Positions 26,542-35,983 of a stretch of 64,000 nucleotides of DNA are shown piece by piece. Numbering within the stretch: position 1 is the stretch's first letter; every line of letters starts with the position of its first letter. The DNA is from CAVTQY01 sp963736975 (GTDB taxonomy: Bacteria > Pseudomonadota > Alphaproteobacteria > Acetobacterales > Acetobacteraceae): assembly GCA_963736975.1 (NCBI GenBank), contig CAVTQY010000001.1, positions 3,038,001-3,102,000 on the forward strand, in the 5' to 3' direction. The notes under the pieces were generated by a model. The model saw only the letters and a list, made by a program, of their open reading frames with translations. It did not search any database and was not told where the DNA came from. The translations under genes and the position numbers were made by a program.

Positions 26542-27762
26542 ATGACGAGGATCAACCGCCGGACCGTTCTTGCGGGCCTGGCCACCGCCTCGGTGGCTCG
26601 GCCCGCCATCATCCGGGCGCAAACATCGTCTCAGCCGGTGAAGGTCGGACTGCTGTCTGACCTGAGCGGACCTTATCGCGACAATGGCGGCCCGGGAACC
26701 AAGGCGGCGGTGGATATGGCGGTGGCCGATTTCGGCGGCTCCGTGCTCGGACGCCCGATCGAGGTGCTGCAAGCCGATTGCCAGAACAAGCCGAACGTCG
26801 CCGCCGCCATCGCCCGCCAGTGGATCGACGAAAACGGCGTCGATGTGCTTGCCGACGGCGCCGCGACCTCCTCTGGGCTCGGCATCCAGCAGGTGTCACG
26901 CGAGAAGAAGCGCATTTATCTGATCACCGACCCGGCGGCCACCGATTTCATCGGCAAGCAATGCTCACCCTACGGCTTTCAGTTCGCCTACGACACGTAT
27001 GCACTCGCTAAGGGAACTGGCCTCGGGCTCACCAAGGCGGGCGGCGACTCCTGGTTCTTCATCACCGCCGATTACGAATTCGGCTATTCGCTGCAGAAGA
27101 ACACCGAGACCTTCGTCACGCAGGCCGGCGGCAAGGTGCTGGGCAGCGTACGTGCGCCGCTGGGCACCAGCGATTTCTCGAGTTACCTCATCCAGGCGAA
27201 GGCCTCAGGGGCGAAGGTGATCGGTTTCGCCAACGCAGGCACCGACCTGCAGAACTGCCTGAAGCAGGCTGCCGAGTTCGGCATCGCCAAAGGTGGCCAG
27301 CGGATGGCTACGTTGCTGATGGCGATCACTGACGTGAATTCGCTGGACCAGGAGATCTGCCAGGGCCTTGTTCTGACCAACTCCTTCTATTGGGACCTCA
27401 CGCCCGAGACGCGCGCCTGGACCGCACGTTTCGCCAAGACTATCAACCATCCCCCGACGATGCAGCAGGCCGGCGCCTATGCCGCGGTGCTGCATTACCT
27501 TAGGGCGGTCAAGGCCTCGGGAACCGCAGATTCCGATCCGGTCGCCGATAAAATCCGGGCCACCCCGGTAAACGATTTCTACAACACCAACGTGCAGATC
27601 GACCCCGATGGCTGCGTGCGGCACCGGATGTATATCTGGCAGGTGAAGGCACCGGATGAGGCCCAGCACAAATGGGATTTCTACAAGCAGATCGGGGTGA
27701 TGGACGGCAAGGACGCGTTCCCCCCGCCCGCCATGTTCGGCTGTCCGCTGGTGCACGCCTGA
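26542..27762 (+). CDS. ABC transporter substrate-binding protein, branched-chain amino acid type
   Basis: A 406-residue LivK-like periplasmic binding protein. Twin-Arg-like leader (NRRTVLAGLATASVARPAI), then VKVGLLSDLSGPYRDNGGPG, IEVLQADCQNKPNVAAAIARQWI, and DSWFFITADYEFGYSLQKN. These match the type I periplasmic fold of Peripla_BP_6 proteins, which bind amino acids, amides, aromatic acids or urea. No livHMGF genes are present, so it either serves a transporter encoded elsewhere or is a solute sensor. Confidence 0.85.
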   Translation: MTRINRRTVLAGLATASVARPAIIRAQTSSQPVKVGLLSDLSGPYRDNGGPGTKAAVDMAVADFGGSVLGRPIEVLQADCQNKPNVAAAIARQWIDENGVDVLADGAATSSGLGIQQVSREKKRIYLITDPAATDFIGKQCSPYGFQFAYDTYALAKGTGLGLTKAGGDSWFFITADYEFGYSLQKNTETFVTQAGGKVLGSVRAPLGTSDFSSYLIQAKASGAKVIGFANAGTDLQNCLKQAAEFGIAKGGQRMATLLMAITDVNSLDQEICQGLVLTNSFYWDLTPETRAWTARFAKTINHPPTMQQAGAYAAVLHYLRAVKASGTADSDPVADKIRATPVNDFYNTNVQIDPDGCVRHRMYIWQVKAPDEAQHKWDFYKQIGVMDGKDAFPPPAMFGCPLVHA

Positions 27763-27815
27763 AGCCGGGTTGCCTGCCGGCAGAGCCACGCGCTAGAAAG
27801 CGCCGGCCTTCCAGC

Positions 27816-27890
<75 letters not shown>

Positions 27891-27915
27891 GCCCCACTAC
27901 TGCTCGCCATCAATG

Positions 27916-29244
27916 TCACTCCGCCGGATGCCCGGCGGGCAGCCGCTCCAATCGGCGGTCGTGACCCAGCAACAGGACCACAACACCGGAAACCAGCGTG
28001 CCGCAGGCGATCGTCAGCAGGCCCAGGGTGAAGCTGCCCGAGGCATCGCGCACCAAGCCCATCGCATACGGCCCCACGAACCCCCCGAGATTGCCGACCG
28101 AATTGATCAACGCGATCCCGCCCGCGGCCGCTGTCCCCGTCAGCATCGCCGTCGGCAAGGTCCAGAAGGTTGGCGCTATCGCCGCTTGGCCCATCTGCGC
28201 GAACACGATCGCCACCATCAACAGCACGGGATTGCTGATGAACACGCAGACCGCCAGGCCCAGAAACGACAGGAAGCAGGCCGCTGCGCAGTGGATGTTG
28301 CGCTCGCCGGTACGGTCGGAGTGCAGCCCCCAGGCAACCATGGCAATGGCGCCGAACACGAACGGGATGGCGTTGATGAACCCGGTGGCCAGGTTGCTGA
28401 CACCGAAGCGCTTGATGATCTGCGGCAGAAAGATCACCAACCCGTAGCCCGCGACGTTCTGGCCGAAATAAACCAGCGTCAGCAGCCAGACGCGGCCGTT
28501 CGACAACGCCTCGCCGAGGCCGAAATGGCGCACAGCTTCGCGACGCGCACGCTCGGTCGCCAATCGTTCGACCAGCCACTGCTGCTGTGCTGGCGTGAGC
28601 CAATGGGCCCCCTCGGGTCGGTCGGTGAGCACGATCATGACAACGACACCGAGAATGACTGCCGGCACCGCTTCCAAAATGAATAGCCACTGCCACCCCG
28701 CCAGGCCCCATGCGCCATTGAGGGACAGGAGCGCGCCGGAGACGATCGAGCCGACGATCACCGAAAACGGGATCGCCGTCATGAACAGCCCAATGATGCG
28801 CGAACGGTAATAGGAGGGGAACCACCAAGTGATATACAGGATGATACCCGGGTAGAACCCAGCTTCGGCCAGCCCCAGCAGGAAACGGACACCGTAGAAA
28901 CTGCCCTCGCCCTGCACCGCGGCAGTCACCCCCGAGATGATCCCCCAGGTGATCAGGATGCGCGCGATCCAGCGCCGCGCGCCTACCCGTTCCATGATCA
29001 GGTTGCTGGGCAGTTCAAACAGGAAGTATCCGATGAAGAACACGCCGCTGCCGAACCCGAACACGGCGGCGCTGAAATGCAGGTCGCGGTTCATACTCAG
29101 TCCGGCGAAGCCAACATTCACGCGATCGAGATAGGCGATAAAGTAGCAAATCATCAGCAAAGGAATCAGGCGGCGCACGACCCGTTGCATGGTGGCGCGC
29201 TCGATCTCGTTCCCCGCCGGGTCGCTGAGCAAACCAAGTGCCAT
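27916..29244 (-). CDS. MFS transporter, anion:cation symporter (ACS) type
   Basis: A 442-residue twelve-TM transporter. The first TM segment and loop read LIPLLMICYFIAYLDRVNVGFA, with LFELPSNLIMERVGARRW and YFLFELPSN as typical ACS signatures and WLFILEAVPAVILGVVV in the middle. Relatives import organic anions such as tartrate, phthalate, glucarate or hydroxyaromatic acids; the substrate here is not known. Start at 29244, with AGGAGG about 9 bases upstream; the longer frame to 29319 begins in low-quality sequence. No regulator is adjacent. Confidence 0.87.
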   Translation of the reverse strand: MALGLLSDPAGNEIERATMQRVVRRLIPLLMICYFIAYLDRVNVGFAGLSMNRDLHFSAAVFGFGSGVFFIGYFLFELPSNLIMERVGARRWIARILITWGIISGVTAAVQGEGSFYGVRFLLGLAEAGFYPGIILYITWWFPSYYRSRIIGLFMTAIPFSVIVGSIVSGALLSLNGAWGLAGWQWLFILEAVPAVILGVVVMIVLTDRPEGAHWLTPAQQQWLVERLATERARREAVRHFGLGEALSNGRVWLLTLVYFGQNVAGYGLVIFLPQIIKRFGVSNLATGFINAIPFVFGAIAMVAWGLHSDRTGERNIHCAAACFLSFLGLAVCVFISNPVLLMVAIVFAQMGQAAIAPTFWTLPTAMLTGTAAAGGIALINSVGNLGGFVGPYAMGLVRDASGSFTLGLLTIACGTLVSGVVVLLLGHDRRLERLPAGHPAE

Positions 29245-29501
29245 CCGGACTTTCCTCCTGGGCGATGAATTTGCGCAACCATAACGCCGACGCGAAGCTC
29301 GCGCCGTCAAGCCGCACAAACGGATCGCTCATTCGTGAGCGCGGCGCTCTTCGCGACGGCCCAACGGGCGCGCCGGTGCGCTGAGCGTCAGGGTCTTCGC
29401 CCCCGACTCATACCGCTCTGCACTGTTGTTGACTCGGGTGTGATTGGGAGCGGCACGGGGAGCGCTGGTTGGGTGACGGCCTGACCTGATGGGGTGGGCT
29501 G

Positions 29502-29847
29502 ATGGGCGGCAAGCGCTTGGTGATTCGTGACGACATATCGCCTACGGAGCTTCGGAAGCGTGCACGGCAGGAGCCGGATCGCACGGCTGCGGCGCGCATG
29601 CAGGCGATCGCGAACGCGCTCGAGGGCATGACGCGAGCCGAGGCGGCACGGTTGGCCGGGATGGAGCGGCAGGCGTTACACGACGCGGTAGGTCGCTACA
29701 ACGCCGAGGGCCTGGATGGACTACACGACCGCCCCCGTCCGGGCGCCAAGCCGCGGCTCGATGAGGAGCAGATGAAGCAACTTCGGCAGGTCGTGCTGGA
29801 CGGTCCGGATGCGGAAGAAACCGGCCTGTCGGCATGGACATTGGCGG
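29502..29847 (+). pseudogene. IS630-family transposase N-terminal remnant
   Basis: About 115 residues match the helix-turn-helix half of IS630 transposases: RLVIRDDISPTELRKRARQ, AIANALEGMTRAEAARLAGM, RYNAEGLDGLHDRPRPG and SAWTLADR. The DDE domain is missing: the match stops at about 29847 and is replaced by unrelated AT-richer DNA. Inverted ends could not be identified with confidence. Confidence 0.75.
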
Positions 29848-29849
29848 AC

Positions 29850-30330
29850 CGGGGCACAGCAAATTATGTGACTATCTTACGGGAGCTACCTCGCGCATCC
29901 TGTCTCATTGGTTATACTGGCGGGCGCTCTCAGACGACCAGCTTATGCCGTGGGGCAAATGGGCGGAACATTTGCGGCAGGCCAGGAGACCGCTCGCTGA
30001 ACAGCAGTCGCACAAAGATGTCGCGTGCCAAGTTGATAATGTCAGCGTGCGTATGCTACTGTGGCCGCATCGCCTGATTCCTCCCGATGACTTCATAGCT
30101 CCATGCTATGACGAGGCTCTCATGAAGGCGGCGGTTGTCCGCCTGAAGCGGTTTGCATTCCTCGATGTGATTGAGAATCCCGAAATGCCAACGAATCTTC
30201 AAGCGTGGCTTCGGCAACCCGTCTTGTATTCCCTTATGAACGAGACTGCACGCATCCCACCATCCCTGACGGGGCCGCTGCACAATGAGATTACTTCTGA
30301 AACTGTCATCCTGATCGAGACGCGCGGCAG
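29850..30330 (+). pseudogene. Sulfotransferase-like gene remnant
   Basis: About 160 residues in one frame resemble the C-terminal part of sulfotransferase-family proteins: SRILSHWLYWRALSDDQL, CQVDNVSVRMLLWPHRLIPP, VRLKRFAFLDVIENPEM and a final IETRGRLETMDA. The N-terminal PAPS-binding loop is absent because the open frame starts inside the IS630 remnant. The segment is visibly AT-richer than its surroundings, which suggests transfer. It is probably a truncated passenger. The family call is from memory of the pattern and is moderate. Confidence 0.4.
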
Positions 30331-30439
30331 GCTGGAAACTATGGATGCCCGAACGAATCACCGGCGCAACAGTGGACGCGGTACGACGACACGCTGCCTT
30401 GCGCATGTCGCACGACACGCATGGCTGATGGCAGCCTGA

Positions 30440-30846
30440 GCCTCAGTCGATCCGCCCCTCGTTTCCGAGCACCGCACGCCAGCCTGCCGGGCCCCATCCT
30501 GCTATGCGCTGATTTGCGTTTTCGACGTGTCCGCCTCAAGCAATTCAGCACCCCAAGGCCTTGCAGCCGCTCAGGGCGGCGATGGCCGCCGTCCACAGGA
30601 TCAGGGAGATCAAGCGAGGCACGAGGCAGTATCCTTTTTGACAGGAGAGGGGTATGACGCACCACGCGGCCTCAGTCGATCCGGCCCTGGCCTCGCCGTC
30701 TCGGGGGCGACACCGCCGCGGAACAGCCCAAGCTGCGCGCAGGTCGGTTATGCCACCGCATTCATCGAGCCAGGAGTCCGTCCGCTTCCAATGGGGGTTC
30801 TGCTCGGTGTAACGTATGAGGGTGCCAGCAGGTGAGTAATGCATAC
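30440..30846 (+). other. Intergenic stretch without a convincing gene
   Basis: About 400 bases between the sulfotransferase-like remnant and the DUF6494 gene. It holds a repeat related to one at 51024 (see 30505-30550) and a good ribosome-binding-like GGAGAGG before an ATG at 30655, whose frame (about 52 codons) is Arg/Ser-rich and matches nothing known to me. Most likely decayed DNA. Confidence 0.5.
30505..30550 (+). repeat. Intergenic repeat related to 51024-51073
   Basis: Contains TTTTCGACGTGTCCGCCTCA, nearly the same as the spacer of the element at 51024-51073 (TTTCCGACGTTCCCGCCTCA), and is flanked by similar but more diverged arms (TGCGCTGATTTGCG, CAATTCAGCA). Probably an older copy of the same palindromic family. 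Confidence 0.5.
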
Positions 30847-31053
30847 ATGGACGAAGACAAGTTCAACATCGCCGTTCGGAAATTTCTCAAAGAGGTCGGG
30901 GTCACCTCGCAACGCGTGATCGAGAATGCCGTCCATGACGCCGTGAGAACCGGACGGCTTCGAGGCGACGAGACGCTCCAAGCGAAGATGACGCTCGAAA
31001 TCGCCGCCCTGCCCATCGAGCACGTGGTCGAGGGCGAGATCGAACTCGGATAG
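30847..31053 (+). CDS. DUF6494 family small protein
   Basis: A 68-residue acidic protein starting MDEDKFNIAVRKFLKEVGVTS, then QRVIENAVHDAV, LQAKMTLEIAALPIEHVVE and GEIELG. This matches the DUF6494 family, small proteins found in many proteobacteria and of unknown role. The ATG at 30847 gives the usual length; a GTG at 30832 is also in frame. It is an intact gene inside a segment otherwise made of remnants. Confidence 0.72.
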   Translation: MDEDKFNIAVRKFLKEVGVTSQRVIENAVHDAVRTGRLRGDETLQAKMTLEIAALPIEHVVEGEIELG

Positions 31054-32098
31054 CCGAACGGACAAACAGCGAGTCCGCGGGACTGGCGATCTCCCCGACC
31101 CTTGCGACCACGTGCCGCGCCGTAACCAATCCGCGCATCAGAGCAGGTCAACCGACGTCCAGAGGTCCCGTCTCCTGCCTTGCACGACCATATCGGCTGC
31201 AGCAACCCGCGTATTGCCGCGCAGGGCGAAAAAATGCAACATCAACCTTGAAGGCGGACGTCAGAGCTAGGCAGCGTGTGCGGCCGCATCAGCTGGGCGC
31301 CCGAACATCAGACGTACAAAGGAGCCCGGCATGGCTTTGGCCGGGCGCGGCGTGGGGGCAAAGGCCGGCACGGCAAAGGGGCGCGCCGCGCTACTTGGCG
31401 GCCGGTGTCAAGGCGTTCCTTATGGGCCGCCCGTCGGCATGAAGGCATGCAGCGGACCAAGCCAAAGGTGCGCCACCAGCAAGAGTGGCACCGTCAGGAG
31501 AAGTGCGATGACGATCGCAGCCGTGAGCAGCCCTGCGGTCGTGTCCAGCGGATTGCGCCTGCGCCGCAGTTGGTAGCGAGTCACCGCCTCGGCGCCCTCT
31601 TGCACGCAGCCCGAGCCGCCTGCGGCCACCATGCATGGCCGGCGCTCCAGCCTGCGAAGGCATGCGTGCCCTGGCGCGGCACATAGGAGATGCGCAGCAG
31701 GCCGCGCAGAAAGCCTGGTTCAAATAACACGTGATCGCGGATTGCCATGTGGGTTGCGGCTCCATCTGAGGTCGGGCTGACTCGGAATCAGGGCGCCGCC
31801 GAAATCGTATGCGGGCTGCCCAAGATCGTGAAAGTCTCGCGCGTGACGATACTCGCCCCGCGTGAACATAGCGATGTCGGCCACGTGCATGCCCGCACCA
31901 GATCACAGCGCCGGCGACCACACCGAGGAGTGGTCGGCTGGCTGGAGACCCAACTGGCGCGGCGGGCGGCGCGCGGGCACACCACATGACCGACCTGCAA
32001 TCGTAACATGTCCGTTGAAGTTTTTCTCTCGGGGTCTGGCCTGCCGCTTCCACCACCCCTGCTTGGCCCGCACCTCCCCCCGGTGGCGGCTGTCAAGG
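31054..32098. other. About 1 kb without a confident gene
   Basis: This stretch lies between the DUF6494 gene and the IS481 element. Several short frames are open on both strands, as expected at this GC content, but none has a recognisable domain. The best candidate is a small membrane protein on the minus strand (31420-31632). A second minus frame starting near 31748 encodes LFEPGFLRGLLRISYVPR and then degenerates. It may be decayed accessory DNA. Confidence 0.5.
31420..31632 (-). CDS. Possible small membrane protein
   Basis: A 70-residue frame with one strong hydrophobic helix (GLLTAAIVIALLLTVPLLLV) preceded by basic residues, giving the charge pattern of a single-pass protein. There is no clear ribosome binding site and no known family. 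It could be a chance frame in GC-rich DNA. Confidence 0.25.
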   Translation of the reverse strand: MVAAGGSGCVQEGAEAVTRYQLRRRRNPLDTTAGLLTAAIVIALLLTVPLLLVAHLWLGPLHAFMPTGGP

Positions 32099-33489
32099 TG
32101 TCCAACCGGCGACATGGGTAACAGAATAGACCGGCGACATGGGTAACACTTTTCATCCGTCATCGAACCAGATCGGCTTGCGGTTGTTGTTGGCCCTGTG
32201 GGGTTGTGGGCAACGCGCGTGCGTTGTCCACAAATCCACAGGCTACCCGACGGCGGCGGCGCCGCGGCTGGCGCAAGCGGCCCTTCGCGTCCAGCAAACC
32301 GAGCTCGATCGGGCCATACATCACCCGCCATTCGCCGTCGGCGATCGGGTGCAGCCCGACCGGTTCGCCGATCAACGGCTCGCCCAGGAACACCCGCTCG
32401 CCACGCCACTTGATCTCGCCGTTCGAGCGCACCTGGCGCACCAGCTCAACGCCAGGATACTCCGGCGAACACAGCTTGCCGGTGTAGGCGCGCGGGCTCG
32501 GCTGATAATGCCGCGCCGGCACTTGCTGGCCCAGCGCCTCGTGCGGCCGCTCCGCATTGTAACAGCGGCGGAACACCGCGAAGCTGCGGGCCTGCGCCCG
32601 CAAGCTCGCCGCCGGCGGGCTTGCCGTCTCCTGCTGCAGCGTCAGGTGCATCCGCTCGTGCCGACCGTTCTGCTGCGGCGAGCCTGGATCGATCCGATCC
32701 GGCCGCACCGAAAGCTTGATCAGCCACACCGATAACCGGCTCAAGCCGCCGGCGCCGCGTCCGGCAAACGGCGAGCCGTTGTCGCTGCGCAGCGCCATCG
32801 GCAGGCCATACTCGCGGAACGCCGCCGCCAGGATCGCCTGCACCGTCGCGGTATCGGTCCGCCGCACCGCCTGGCAGCGCAACAGATAGCGGCTCCAACT
32901 GTCCAACAACGTGAACGGCTCGCAGCGCGCGCCGTCGGCGGTGCGAAACCAGCCCTTGAAATCGGCCGTCCACACCGCGTTCGGACCCTCGCAGCCGGCA
33001 AACGGCGCGCTGCGCGGCGGCACCCGCTCGCGCCGGCGCCGCGGCACCGTCAGGCCCGCTTCGTCGAACAACACACCCAAAGTGCTGGCCGCCGGCCACA
33101 CCACCTGCGGATCGCGCGCCGAAAGCCACGCCCGCAGCTTGCGCGGCCCCCAGCTCGGGTGCTCCCGCCGCGCCGCTACCGCTGCCTCGGCGATCGACCC
33201 CGTCACCTGCCGCGGAGAGTGATGCGGCGCCCGGCTGCGGTCGCACAGCCCGGCAAAACCCTCGTTCTCATACCGCTCTATCCACTTGTAACCGGTCTTG
33301 CGGCTAACGCCATAGCGCTGGCACAGCTCCGAAATCGAAAGCCCGTCCTCCTGCCAGCTCACAATCAGCGACATCCGCTCGTCCATGGGTCCGGTCCTCT
33401 GCCACGGCATGGGTCACCTCCATGCCAACCAGTAAACCTGTTACCCATGTCGTCGGGCCAAACTGTCACCTATGTCCCCGGTTCGGACC
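32099..33489 (-). mobile_element. IS481-family insertion sequence, complete copy
   Basis: About 1.39 kb with one transposase gene. The left end begins TGTCCAACCGGCGACATGGG and the right end, read inward, GGTCCGAACCGGGGACATAG, so the tips are imperfect inverted repeats. Each end carries a second internal copy of the CGACATGGGTAACA motif some 20-25 bases in. AAGG occurs on both flanks (32095-32098 and 33490-33493), a possible 4-base target duplication. A truncated copy lies at 58264-58786. Confidence 0.85.
32160..33410 (-). CDS. IS481-family transposase
   Basis: A 416-residue DDE transposase. N-terminal helix-turn-helix (ISELCQRYGVSRKTGYKWI), then the HTH_32-like REHPSWGPRKLRAWL. The rve catalytic core has WTADFKGWF (first Asp), ALRSDNGSPF (second Asp) and SPQQNGRHERMH (Glu). 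The C-terminal tail has NAERPHEALGQQVPA and PLIGEPVGLHPIADGEW. All catalytic residues are present, so the element may be active. It starts MPWQRTGPMDERM, as in other IS481 transposases. Confidence 0.93.
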   Translation of the reverse strand: MPWQRTGPMDERMSLIVSWQEDGLSISELCQRYGVSRKTGYKWIERYENEGFAGLCDRSRAPHHSPRQVTGSIAEAAVAARREHPSWGPRKLRAWLSARDPQVVWPAASTLGVLFDEAGLTVPRRRRERVPPRSAPFAGCEGPNAVWTADFKGWFRTADGARCEPFTLLDSWSRYLLRCQAVRRTDTATVQAILAAAFREYGLPMALRSDNGSPFAGRGAGGLSRLSVWLIKLSVRPDRIDPGSPQQNGRHERMHLTLQQETASPPAASLRAQARSFAVFRRCYNAERPHEALGQQVPARHYQPSPRAYTGKLCSPEYPGVELVRQVRSNGEIKWRGERVFLGEPLIGEPVGLHPIADGEWRVMYGPIELGLLDAKGRLRQPRRRRRRVACGFVDNARALPTTPQGQQQPQADLVR

Positions 33490-33707
33490 AAGGGTTCGCT
33501 GCTGACGGGCCTGCATGCCGTCGTGGACCGCAGGCGCTCGCTCAACGCGGGGAGCAGAGTGTACGTCGTGGCGATAGCCGCCCAGTTAAACACTGAATAG
33601 GCGCGGATAACCTAAGCTAAAGGGCGAGGACAAGGCGACCTTGAAGCCCCAACATTGTCGTGATCTGGGTCTTCGCCACGATGTTGAATTGGCATTGATT
33701 TTGCCGG

Positions 33708-33779
<72 letters not shown>

Positions 33780-33821
33780 GCTGCTCGACGCCTATAACGC
33801 CGCAGACAGCGCACCGCAACA

Positions 33822-34838
33822 TCAGCTCCGGCCGCCATCCAGGCCGCAAGCCTCCGCCAGCAGCGTATAAGACCGGCGCCGGGCTCCCGCATCATGCAGC
33901 GTCGTCAGTATCGCGATCTCCTCCGCGCCGTGCGCCGCGGCCAGCGCGCCTAGCCGCTCCGCCACCGCATCCGGCGTGCCGAAGAGGGCCCGCTCGCGCA
34001 GCCCGGCAACCCGCGCCCGTTCGGCCTCCGTGTACTCGTGGGCCGCAGCCTCTTCCGGCGAAGGCAAGGCCGTGAACATGCCGCGATCCCGCCGGAGCCG
34101 CCACAGTGCCCGCGAAGAAAACAGCCGCTCGGCCTCCGCCGGCGTCTCCGCCGCCATCGCCCAGACGCACAGGGCGGCGTACGGCGCCGGCTGGCGCCCG
34201 CTCGGCCGGTACAGCTCCCGATACACCGCCAGCGCCTGTTCCGTCCCGCGACCGTCGGTGATGAAATGGGCGAAGCAATACGGCAGCCCGAAATAGGCGG
34301 CGACCTGCGCCCCATAATCGGAACTGCCGAGCACCCACACCTCGGGCACCGTCGCCCCTTGCGGCTGGGCGATTATGTCGCGGAACGGGTGCCCCTCCAC
34401 CAGTTTCTCGCCGGCGAGCCACGCCAGCAGATCGCGCACCTGCGCCGGGAAATGATCCGCCGCGGTCTCCGCCAGCGGGTTGAGCGCGAACGCGGTGCGC
34501 CCGTCCGAACCCGGCGCCCGGCCGAGCCCGAGATCGATCCGTCCTGGCGCGATCGCCTCCAGCACGCGGAACTGCTCGGCGACCTTCAGGCTGGAGTAGT
34601 GGGGCAGCATGACGCCGGCACTGCCGACGCGGATGCGGGTGGTGGTGGCGGCGATGGCGCTGATCAGGATCTCCGGCGCGGTGCCGGCCTGGCTGGCGGA
34701 GGCGTGGTGTTCGGCCAGCCAGTAGCGGGCGTAACCGAGCGCTTCGCAATGCTGGGCGAGGGCGATGCTTTCCCGGATCGATGTGTCCGGCGCGCGGCCG
34801 GTCACGACGGTGGATTGGTCGAGGACGGAGAGTTTCAT
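33822..34838 (-). CDS. LLM-class flavin-dependent oxidoreductase (MsnO8-like)
   Basis: A 338-residue luciferase-like monooxygenase fold protein. Signatures are MKLSVLDQSTV, RYWLAEHHASASQAGTAPEI, VGSAGVMLPHYSSLKVAEQF, LEAIAPGRIDLGLGRAPGSD and VWVLGSSDYGAQVAAYFGLPY, typical of the bacterial luciferase-like family 1 proteins that use FMN. This differs from the F420-type LLM protein at 5581. The ATG at 34838 is chosen because it begins the conserved strand; the frame is open to 34877. It stands alone, beside tRNA-Thr. Confidence 0.87.
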   Translation of the reverse strand: MKLSVLDQSTVVTGRAPDTSIRESIALAQHCEALGYARYWLAEHHASASQAGTAPEILISAIAATTTRIRVGSAGVMLPHYSSLKVAEQFRVLEAIAPGRIDLGLGRAPGSDGRTAFALNPLAETAADHFPAQVRDLLAWLAGEKLVEGHPFRDIIAQPQGATVPEVWVLGSSDYGAQVAAYFGLPYCFAHFITDGRGTEQALAVYRELYRPSGRQPAPYAALCVWAMAAETPAEAERLFSSRALWRLRRDRGMFTALPSPEEAAAHEYTEAERARVAGLRERALFGTPDAVAERLGALAAAHGAEEIAILTTLHDAGARRRSYTLLAEACGLDGGRS

Positions 34839-35061
34839 GGTGGGGAGGGAGATGGGGCGCGGGCCGGCCTTTCGCATCGTTGGAGAGGCGACCCTGCGGT
34901 GGCAGAGCAGGGCGACACACTTTTCACCGGCGCGCCTGTCGCCGGAGCGCAGGCCCCGCCGTCAAGCTTTCCGCCACGATCGCCCGCTTCCGTTCCGCCG
35001 ACCGGCATCGGCGCGGCGCGGTGCGGTGTTCGCCGCTATCCGGCATGATTAGCAGGATTGG

Positions 35062-35877
35062 TTAGGGCGGCTTACACGCGTCTACCACCTGCTCATCGGA
35101 AATCGGCTGTGCGGGCAGGCCGTCAATCCCGCTTATGGCGCTGTATAGCGACTCCGAGACAGTCGAAAAACAGAATATTAGCTTCGAGTAAACCTCAGAG
35201 AATTTGCACGATGCTACTATCCTGGAGATCTGGTCCGACAAGGTATAGGAGTTTGCTCGGTAGGCATCGTAAGCTTGAGTTAGACACGAATCCATAATGG
35301 CAAACAGACCCGGTCTGCTTGGAAGCTGCTGTCCATGAAGAAGTATGGTAGCATCAGTCCCGCGCAAAAGCATGTTCTCATTCGTTAAACCATCAATATA
35401 CCTCTCGTAGGACGAACGATAGGCCGAATGCAGCGCTGCCCTGACCCGCAAGAGATCTCCAGGAACCTTTGCGTTCCACCGGATATAAGCTTCGTCGTAC
35501 GCCGTCTTGCGGGCGTCGGTTTCGCCTTGGGGCGCACCTCGGCGGATCGCCGAAATCACCAGCGCCGCTCGCTCGCGACGCTCATTCACAAGGTCGGATA
35601 TATCACTGACTGACGCGAGTGCGTTGTTCCTCGTTGATGCTTCGACGTCATGGCTATGGCTGAGAGAGTTCAGCCACCATGCCAGGTAAGTACCCAGCAA
35701 GCCTGTCAGGAGAAAGCCGACGACAGCTACGATGAGTGGATTTCGAGACAGCTCCGCCAGCGCTGGTTTCCAGGCGAGTAGATTCACTGACTCGTTCGGG
35801 CACTTCATTTTCGGTGGAGATTTGGGCAAAGTGCCGTCAAAATCCGCCTCTTGCTGATTTGCGGTATTGTCGTTCAT
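35062..35877 (-). CDS. Hypothetical single-TM membrane protein
   Basis: A 271-residue protein with an acidic N-terminus, one TM segment near residues 45-70 (LIVAVVGFLLTGLLGTYLAWW) and a helical C-terminal domain of about 190 residues (NALASVSDISDLVNERRERAALV, YERYIDGLTNENMLLRG). Similar hypothetical proteins with the NPLIVAVVGFLLTG segment occur in scattered proteobacteria; no function is known to me. Base composition is less GC-rich than its neighbours, consistent with recent acquisition. The ATG at 35877 is preferred over a start at 35937. Confidence 0.6.
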   Translation of the reverse strand: MNDNTANQQEADFDGTLPKSPPKMKCPNESVNLLAWKPALAELSRNPLIVAVVGFLLTGLLGTYLAWWLNSLSHSHDVEASTRNNALASVSDISDLVNERRERAALVISAIRRGAPQGETDARKTAYDEAYIRWNAKVPGDLLRVRAALHSAYRSSYERYIDGLTNENMLLRGTDATILLHGQQLPSRPGLFAIMDSCLTQAYDAYRANSYTLSDQISRIVASCKFSEVYSKLIFCFSTVSESLYSAISGIDGLPAQPISDEQVVDACKPP

Positions 35878-35983
35878 CGTTTCCTGATCGTTGTTCTTGC
35901 GCCACGTATCCGCCCGCCTTCCAGGCGGCGACGCCATGTTGTCTAGCGCATCGCGTTCGGATCAGTGCATACGATCTCCTCCT

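Noticed and set aside
33640..33700. Inverted repeat around CAACATTGTCGTG and CACGATGTTG near tRNA-Thr
   Set aside because: The arms are imperfect and nothing in the context supports a function; it may be chance.
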